DNA of 26,744 nucleotides from Candidatus Dadabacteria bacterium UBA1144 (GTDB taxonomy: Bacteria > Desulfobacterota_D > UBA1144), in the NCBI GenBank assembly GCA_905181755.1, contig CAJIYY010000061.1:1-26744 (forward strand). The letters are read 5' to 3'. Under the pieces are notes generated by a model that was not told the origin of the DNA, searched no databases, and saw only the letters and a program-made list of their open reading frames with translations. Numbering within the stretch: position 1 is the stretch's first letter; each line of letters begins with the position of its first letter. This document shows positions 22,044 through 26,744 of the stretch, one piece after another. The translations under genes and the position numbers were made by a program.

Positions 22044-24202
22044 TGATTAGATTTAATGATATTCTAGAAAAAGTTAATCCTTATCTTACTAGTGAAGATA
22101 TTATCGAAGTAACCAAGGCTTACGCTTACTCTGCTAAAGTCCATGCGGGACAAAAGAGACATTCAGGTGAACCATACTTAATACATCCTATGGAGGTAAC
22201 ATCAATACTTGCGGATATAAAGCTAGACAAAGAATCTATAATTACTGGACTTTTGCATGACACTATAGAGGATACATTGGCTACAAAAGAAGACATAACT
22301 AAGATTTTTGGAGAAGAAGTTTGCTCCTTAGTTGATGGTGTAACTAAAATTAGCAAGCTTAAAATAAGCTCAACTTTTGAAAAGCAAGCGGAAGATTTTA
22401 GAAAGTTAATTCTGGCAACTGGTAAAGACATAAGAGTTATTCTGGTAAAGTTGGCCGATAGGCTTCATAACATAAGAACAATTTCATACCTTCCTGAAGA
22501 AAGAAGAAAAGTTTTTGCTAAAGAGACGGTTGATCTATTTGCTCCATTAGCCGACAGACTTGGGATTTACTGGATTAGGACTGAGCTTGAAGATAAATGT
22601 TTTGAGGTTCTAAAGCCTAATGAATACAAAGAGATAACTAAAATATTTAATCATAAAAAAGATGAATGGGAAAAGTATTCGTCAGAGATTAGGAGCCTTT
22701 TAGAGAGTCAGCTGGAAAAGTTTGGTTTAGATGTAGTAGTAAAAACAAGATTTAAGAATTTCTATAGTATTTATAGGAAGATGATTAAGAATAATATAGA
22801 TTCAGATAAACTTCTAGATGTTAAAGCGTTTAGGATTATTACTAAAGATATTGCCTCGTGTTATGCGGCCCTAGGGGCTGTTCATTCAACTTGGAAGCCT
22901 ATACCAGGAAGATTTAAAGATTATATAGCTCTTCCAAAAAGCAATGGATATCAATCCCTTCATACTGTGGTCATTGGACCCTTTGGGGATAAAGTTGAAG
23001 TTCAAATCAGAACTGAAGAGATGCATGAGATTGCTGAGTACGGAGTTGCAGCACATTGGAAATATAAGATTGATTCAAAAGATAGGAAGAAGTTGATTGA
23101 TCTTCCGGAGAGTGTAAAAAATATATTTGAAACACAGACTCTAAGTAATCCAAGGGAGTTTATAGACGCAATTAAAGATGAATTGATAACAGATTTTATT
23201 TATGTGTTTACTCCAAAAGGTGAATTAAGAGAGTTGCCAATAGATTCTTCTGTCATTGATTTTGCATATGCTATTCATACAGATTTGGGAAATAAATGCT
23301 CTGGGGCTAGAGTAAATGGAGCTATAGTTCCTTTCTCTTATAAGCTACAAAGTGGTGACGCTATAGAGATAATTACAAACAATGTACGTCAACCATCTAA
23401 AGATTGGATGAAATATGTTGTTACCTCTAAAGCAAAGTCGAAAATAAGAAGCTCTATACGAAGCGTCATTTCTAAAGATTCTGAGAAAATTGGTAGAGAG
23501 ATTCTAGGTAAAAAATTAGCAAGTTATGGTGTTGATATACTAGACGCTGGAGTTTTAGAAAAACTTAGGAAGTTTTCTACTGAAAATAATCTTAAGAACT
23601 TGGAGAATCTTTTTATTAACTACAGTCTTTCAAAGGTTAATATAGCTCAAATTCTAGATTGTTTTGATCTAGGTGTAAAAACAAAGATAGAATCAAGTCA
23701 ACAAAACTATCTTAATCCTGAGAATGCCATAGTAGTTGGTGGTTCCACTAATGTTATGGTTCGTATGGCGAACTGCTGTGGTGCAATATATGGTGATGAA
23801 ATTATTGGATATATAACGGTGGGAAGAGGAATCTCTATACATAGAATCTCTTGCAAACAAATTCTTGGGGTCGACCCGACAAGGCTAGTTGAATCATTGT
23901 GGGACAATTCATATAATCTCAAGTCTTCGACAAGCTTAAGGCTTTATTGTAATGATAAAACAGGCATCTTATCAGAAATCTCTAATTTAATAGCTAAGCA
24001 TGAATCAAATATAATAAAAATTAATGCTAGAAAGATCTCTTCTTCTAAGTCATCAATTTATTTGGAAATTTTAGTTAAACACGCAAGGCATTTATCGGAG
24101 ATAACTAAGGGCTTAGACTCAATTCCTGATGTTTATAGCGTGCAAAGGCTTTATGGTCCACAATCAGAATTTAACTTACATGAAAAAAACAGTAGAATAT
24201 AG
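22043..24202 (+). CDS. Bifunctional (p)ppGpp synthetase/hydrolase, Rel/SpoT type
   Basis: A 719-residue long RelA/SpoT homologue governing the stringent response. The hydrolase HD domain is complete (LLHDTIEDT with His72, Asp73, Glu77, Asp78; RHSGEPYLIHP before it). The synthetase domain has RFKD at 290-293, the RxKD form found in bifunctional enzymes rather than the ExDD of hydrolase-dead RelA. It also has YIALPKSNGYQSLHT and EVQIRT. A TGS domain (DFIYVFTPKGELRELP, about 390-450) and a C-terminal ACT domain (LRLYCNDKTGILSEISNLI) follow. Both activities are therefore expected. It is the only such gene visible and overlaps gmk by one base. lepB follows after 11 bases. Confidence 0.95.
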   Translation: MIRFNDILEKVNPYLTSEDIIEVTKAYAYSAKVHAGQKRHSGEPYLIHPMEVTSILADIKLDKESIITGLLHDTIEDTLATKEDITKIFGEEVCSLVDGVTKISKLKISSTFEKQAEDFRKLILATGKDIRVILVKLADRLHNIRTISYLPEERRKVFAKETVDLFAPLADRLGIYWIRTELEDKCFEVLKPNEYKEITKIFNHKKDEWEKYSSEIRSLLESQLEKFGLDVVVKTRFKNFYSIYRKMIKNNIDSDKLLDVKAFRIITKDIASCYAALGAVHSTWKPIPGRFKDYIALPKSNGYQSLHTVVIGPFGDKVEVQIRTEEMHEIAEYGVAAHWKYKIDSKDRKKLIDLPESVKNIFETQTLSNPREFIDAIKDELITDFIYVFTPKGELRELPIDSSVIDFAYAIHTDLGNKCSGARVNGAIVPFSYKLQSGDAIEIITNNVRQPSKDWMKYVVTSKAKSKIRSSIRSVISKDSEKIGREILGKKLASYGVDILDAGVLEKLRKFSTENNLKNLENLFINYSLSKVNIAQILDCFDLGVKTKIESSQQNYLNPENAIVVGGSTNVMVRMANCCGAIYGDEIIGYITVGRGISIHRISCKQILGVDPTRLVESLWDNSYNLKSSTSLRLYCNDKTGILSEISNLIAKHESNIIKINARKISSSKSSIYLEILVKHARHLSEITKGLDSIPDVYSVQRLYGPQSEFNLHEKNSRI

Positions 24203-24213
24203 CTTTATTAGTC

Positions 24214-24957
24214 ATGGATACAAAAAATAATAAAATGTCCAAATTTTTTTCTACAATCAAGTCGCTACTCTTTGCTTTAATAGTAGCTCTTTTTATTCGT
24301 TACATTTTTATTCAACCATTTAAAATCCCTTCGAAATCTATGTATCCGACTTTGTTAGTTGGAGACCAAATTCTTGTAGATAGAATAAGCTATGGGGTAG
24401 GATTTCCTTGTTCCAGTTCTAAGATAATAGAGGGATTTAAGGAGATCAAAAGAGGCGATGTTGTTGTTTTTAGATTCCCAGAAGATCGGAATTCAAAGGA
24501 TTGTCCAAACGGAGGATTCATAGGGATATCTAGTGTTTATTACATTAAAAGAGTCGTTGCTGTTCCTGGAGATATTCTCACTATTAAATCAAACAAAATT
24601 TACATTAATGGTTCTTTAATATCCAACCAAACTAACAGATCATATTTCATTGATGGAGTTAAGCATTTAGTTTACGAAAATATCCTCTCAGATAGCAAGA
24701 AAGAAGTTATTTATAAAGATGGCGAGACCTTAGGGAACGATATTGATAAAGCCTTTGGAACTGTTGTGGTCCCTGAAGGAAGCTATTTTGTCTTAGGTGA
24801 CAATAGAGACAATAGTAGAGATAGTAGGTTTTGGGGTTTTGTACCTAGGGAAAACATAGTTGGAAAAGCATTCTTAATACATTTTTCATGGAATAATAAT
24901 TTTAAAAATGTTAAAGATATTCTAAGAACCCGGAGGTTTTTTAATACTATTAATTAG
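24214..24957 (+). CDS. lepB: Signal peptidase I
   Basis: A 247-residue membrane-anchored serine protease that removes signal peptides from exported proteins. One N-terminal helix (about 15-35, SLLFALIVALFIRYIFIQPF) precedes the periplasmic domain. The catalytic Ser42 is in IPSKSMYPTL and the general-base Lys112 in YYIKRVVAVPGD. GDNRDNSRDSRFWGFVPREN is the GDNRxxSxDSR box. Catalytic residues are all present. The start could be Met1 or Met8; I kept the first. It is 11 bases after rel and 5 before pyrB, likely in one operon. No Shine-Dalgarno is seen. Confidence 0.95.
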   Translation: MDTKNNKMSKFFSTIKSLLFALIVALFIRYIFIQPFKIPSKSMYPTLLVGDQILVDRISYGVGFPCSSSKIIEGFKEIKRGDVVVFRFPEDRNSKDCPNGGFIGISSVYYIKRVVAVPGDILTIKSNKIYINGSLISNQTNRSYFIDGVKHLVYENILSDSKKEVIYKDGETLGNDIDKAFGTVVVPEGSYFVLGDNRDNSRDSRFWGFVPRENIVGKAFLIHFSWNNNFKNVKDILRTRRFFNTIN

Positions 24958-24962
24958 TCCAT

Positions 24963-25817
24963 ATGTTACATCTTCTGAGTGTTAATGACTTAACAAATGA
25001 TTTTTTGTACTCTCTTTGGAGAGATGCAAGTAAAAATAAAGGTAAAAGTAATAATCTTTTAAAAGGCAAAGTTCTTACTAATCTTTTTTATGAGCCTTCA
25101 ACTAGAACCTCATCCTCTTTTTATAGTGCAATGAGTAGGTCTGGGGGGAGCGTGATTCCAATTAATAATGTTCAGTTCTCTAGTGTAGCAAAAGGAGAAT
25201 CTTTTGAGGACACTATTACAACAATGTCTCAAATGAGTGATGCCATTGTTGTAAGACATTCAGAGAATGGGGCCGCGGAAAGGGCCGCAGCTGTTAGCTC
25301 TGTACCCATCATAAATGCTGGTGATGGGAATTCTGAGCACCCAACTCAGACTATAATAGATGGGTTTACAATTTATAATTTTCTAAATAAAGATTTGTCA
25401 AACTTAAGAGTTACTCTTGTTGGAGATCTGAAAAATGGAAGAACAGTTAAGAGTTTGGTGAAACTCCTTAGTAGGTTTGATAATAATCATTTTAATCTAG
25501 TCAGCCCTGAGCACTTAAAGCTTTCGACTTCTTTACCTAAAAGTTCTTACGAAACCACAGATATTAATGAGGTATTGAAGGATACAGACTTACTCTATGT
25601 TACAAGAGTTCAGAAAGAAAGAGGTAGTGTTCACGACTATTCTTTATCTCTTAATCAGCTTAATGAATTGCCAAAAAAATCTATCGTTATGCATCCTTTT
25701 CCTAGAGTAAATGAGATCCCTGTTGAATTTGATAAGGATAAAAGAGCGAAATACTTTGAGCAGATTAGGTTCAGTGTTTGGTGTAGGCAAATGTTATTGC
25801 AAAAAGTGATTAAATAA
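24963..25817 (+). CDS. pyrB: Aspartate carbamoyltransferase catalytic chain
   Basis: A 284-residue enzyme, about 20 shorter than most PyrB (300-310). It joins carbamoyl phosphate and aspartate, the first committed step of pyrimidine synthesis. The carbamoyl-phosphate site is FYEPSTRTSSSF (STRT at 46-49), with Lys77 in SVAKGESFEDT. INAGDGNSEHPTQTIID and MHPFPRVNEIP (usual MHPLPRVDEI) are the other signatures. The missing residues fall in the aspartate domain, between VSPEHLKLS and DTDLLYVTR, where E. coli PyrB has a longer loop. All catalytic motifs remain. pyrC follows after one base. No pyrI (regulatory chain) is adjacent, so the enzyme may be unregulated or of another holoenzyme class. Confidence 0.95.
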   Translation: MLHLLSVNDLTNDFLYSLWRDASKNKGKSNNLLKGKVLTNLFYEPSTRTSSSFYSAMSRSGGSVIPINNVQFSSVAKGESFEDTITTMSQMSDAIVVRHSENGAAERAAAVSSVPIINAGDGNSEHPTQTIIDGFTIYNFLNKDLSNLRVTLVGDLKNGRTVKSLVKLLSRFDNNHFNLVSPEHLKLSTSLPKSSYETTDINEVLKDTDLLYVTRVQKERGSVHDYSLSLNQLNELPKKSIVMHPFPRVNEIPVEFDKDKRAKYFEQIRFSVWCRQMLLQKVIK

Positions 25818-25818
25818 T

Positions 25819-26744
25819 ATGAAAATCTTAATTAAAAATGGACGTGTTGTTGATCCGTCTCAAAAGATTAATAAATTTATGAATCTTGAGATTACAAATG
25901 GAAAAATAACTAATTTGATTCTAAAGAAGGCTGTAAATGAGAAATCCTTTGACGAGATAATTGATGCAGAAGGTTTAATCGTTGCACCTGGGCTGGTAGA
26001 TATTCATGTACATTTAAGAGATCCCGGATTTAAGCATAAAGAAACAGTTAAGACTGGCTCAATGGCCGCGGCAGCAGGCGGTTTTACTTCAATAGCATGC
26101 ATGCCAAACACCTCTCCTGTAAATGATCGCCCAGAAATTACTAAATATATTTTAAATAAGTCTAAGAAGCTGGGATTAGTAAATATCTATCCTATTAGTG
26201 CTATTACGAGATCATTGAATAATCTGAAGTTGGCTAGGATTGAAGCTAACATTAAGGCAGGATGTGTTGCTGTCTCCGATGATGGGTTCCCTGTTTCAAA
26301 CTCAAAGCTATTATTTGAAGCAATGCAGATCGGAAGAAAGAAAGCTTTTCCAGTTATTTCTCATTGTGAGGATTGCTCTTTTTCTTTAGATGGGGTTGCT
26401 AATGAGGGAAAGTTCTCTAAAAGAAATGGTTTCAAAGGTATACCTAATATTTCTGAAGAACTAGGAATAATAAAAGATATTGCTATAGCTGAATCTACAG
26501 GTGCACATTTGCATGTTTGTCATGTTTCAACTAAAAATTCTATAGAAATCATTAAACAGGCAAAAGGTAGAGGTGTGAAAGTTACTTGTGAAGCAACTCC
26601 TCATCACTTTACTATTTCTGAAGACGATATTCTAAATTGCGATCCTAATTATAAAATGAACCCACCTTTAAGAACAAAAGCCGACGTTAGAGCTATAGTT
26701 AAAGGGCTTGCTGACGATGTCGTTGATATCATTGCAACTGACCA
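25819..26744 (+). CDS. pyrC: Dihydroorotase, type I (3' end outside window)
   Basis: Open from ATG at 25819 to the window end (308 full codons). MKILIKNGRVVDPSQKINKF is the usual N-terminus of the amidohydrolase-fold type I dihydroorotase. DIHVHLRDPG (61-70) holds the first two metal histidines; SHCED, HLHVCHVST, EATPHH and NPPLRTK are further sites, and IIATDH marks the end of the visible part. It closes carbamoyl aspartate to dihydroorotate, the step after PyrB, fitting the shared operon with a one-base gap. The motifs and the PyrB pairing resemble the PyrC forms of bacteria where these two genes are adjacent, not the shorter E. coli type. Confidence 0.95.
   Translation, partial: MKILIKNGRVVDPSQKINKFMNLEITNGKITNLILKKAVNEKSFDEIIDAEGLIVAPGLVDIHVHLRDPGFKHKETVKTGSMAAAAGGFTSIACMPNTSPVNDRPEITKYILNKSKKLGLVNIYPISAITRSLNNLKLARIEANIKAGCVAVSDDGFPVSNSKLLFEAMQIGRKKAFPVISHCEDCSFSLDGVANEGKFSKRNGFKGIPNISEELGIIKDIAIAESTGAHLHVCHVSTKNSIEIIKQAKGRGVKVTCEATPHHFTISEDDILNCDPNYKMNPPLRTKADVRAIVKGLADDVVDIIATD

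Noticed and set aside
1..26744. CRISPR arrays, insertion sequences, toxin-antitoxin pairs, phage or defence genes
   Set aside because: I found no direct-repeat array, transposase, recombinase or defence-like domain; all large frames are assigned to core or transport genes.

Overview
This is a contiguous, AT-rich (about one-third G+C by eye) bacterial chromosomal segment made almost entirely of housekeeping genes. I assign 27 protein genes (the first and last cut by the window edges) and one tRNA-Leu. The gaps between genes add up to only about 0.9 kb (about 3%). No gap exceeds about 125 bases, and I see no insertion sequence, phage gene, CRISPR array, integrase or large repeat. The small gaps, low G+C and single-copy core genes suggest a streamlined, free-living, probably aquatic bacterium. 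A nucleotidyltransferase-cupin protein and a GT-C-like membrane protein hint at a surface polysaccharide. The mix of a pyruvoyl-dependent arginine decarboxylase, an archaeal-type phosphoglycerate mutase, a bifunctional Rel and a short TalC-type transaldolase would fit a deltaproteobacteria-like or Dadabacteria-like lineage, but the phylum cannot be settled from this window.

Layout. 1-4448: envelope and accessory genes (nucleotidyltransferase-cupin, GT-C-like membrane protein, TPR protein, MFS exporter). 4548-5794: a short-chain dehydrogenase and a MutT-like Nudix hydrolase. 5845-9553: tlyA, talC, rpsT, holA, lipB and ndk, in alternating orientation with abutting or overlapping 3' ends. 9654-13093: proA-recN (overlapping) facing a pyruvoyl arginine decarboxylase. 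13217-16891: an envelope operon cdsA - M23 peptidase - rlmB - uppP. 16880-18847: ligA on the minus strand. 18914-26744: a long plus-strand run: MBL hydrolase, apgM, tRNA-Leu, cbiX-like chelatase, gmk, rel, lepB, pyrB, pyrC.

Working together: cdsA (CDP-diacylglycerol), uppP (undecaprenyl phosphate recycling), the M23 peptidase and lepB serve the envelope. gmk and rel link GTP supply with (p)ppGpp signalling, and pyrB-pyrC are consecutive pyrimidine steps. recN, ligA, holA and mutT serve DNA replication and repair; tlyA, rlmB, rpsT and the tRNA serve the ribosome.

The most notable pattern is in the starts. At least seven genes on both strands have a hexamer of the form TAnnnT (TATAAT, TACGAT, TATCAT, TAGGAT, TATATT, TATAGT, TAGAAT) followed by exactly six bases and then ATG. 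That is the spacing expected if transcription begins at the start codon, i.e. leaderless mRNAs. Only two genes (the SDR and ndk) have a strong Shine-Dalgarno sequence, and both have a longer leader. Five of six convergent gene pairs overlap at their stops, leaving no room for ordinary terminators.
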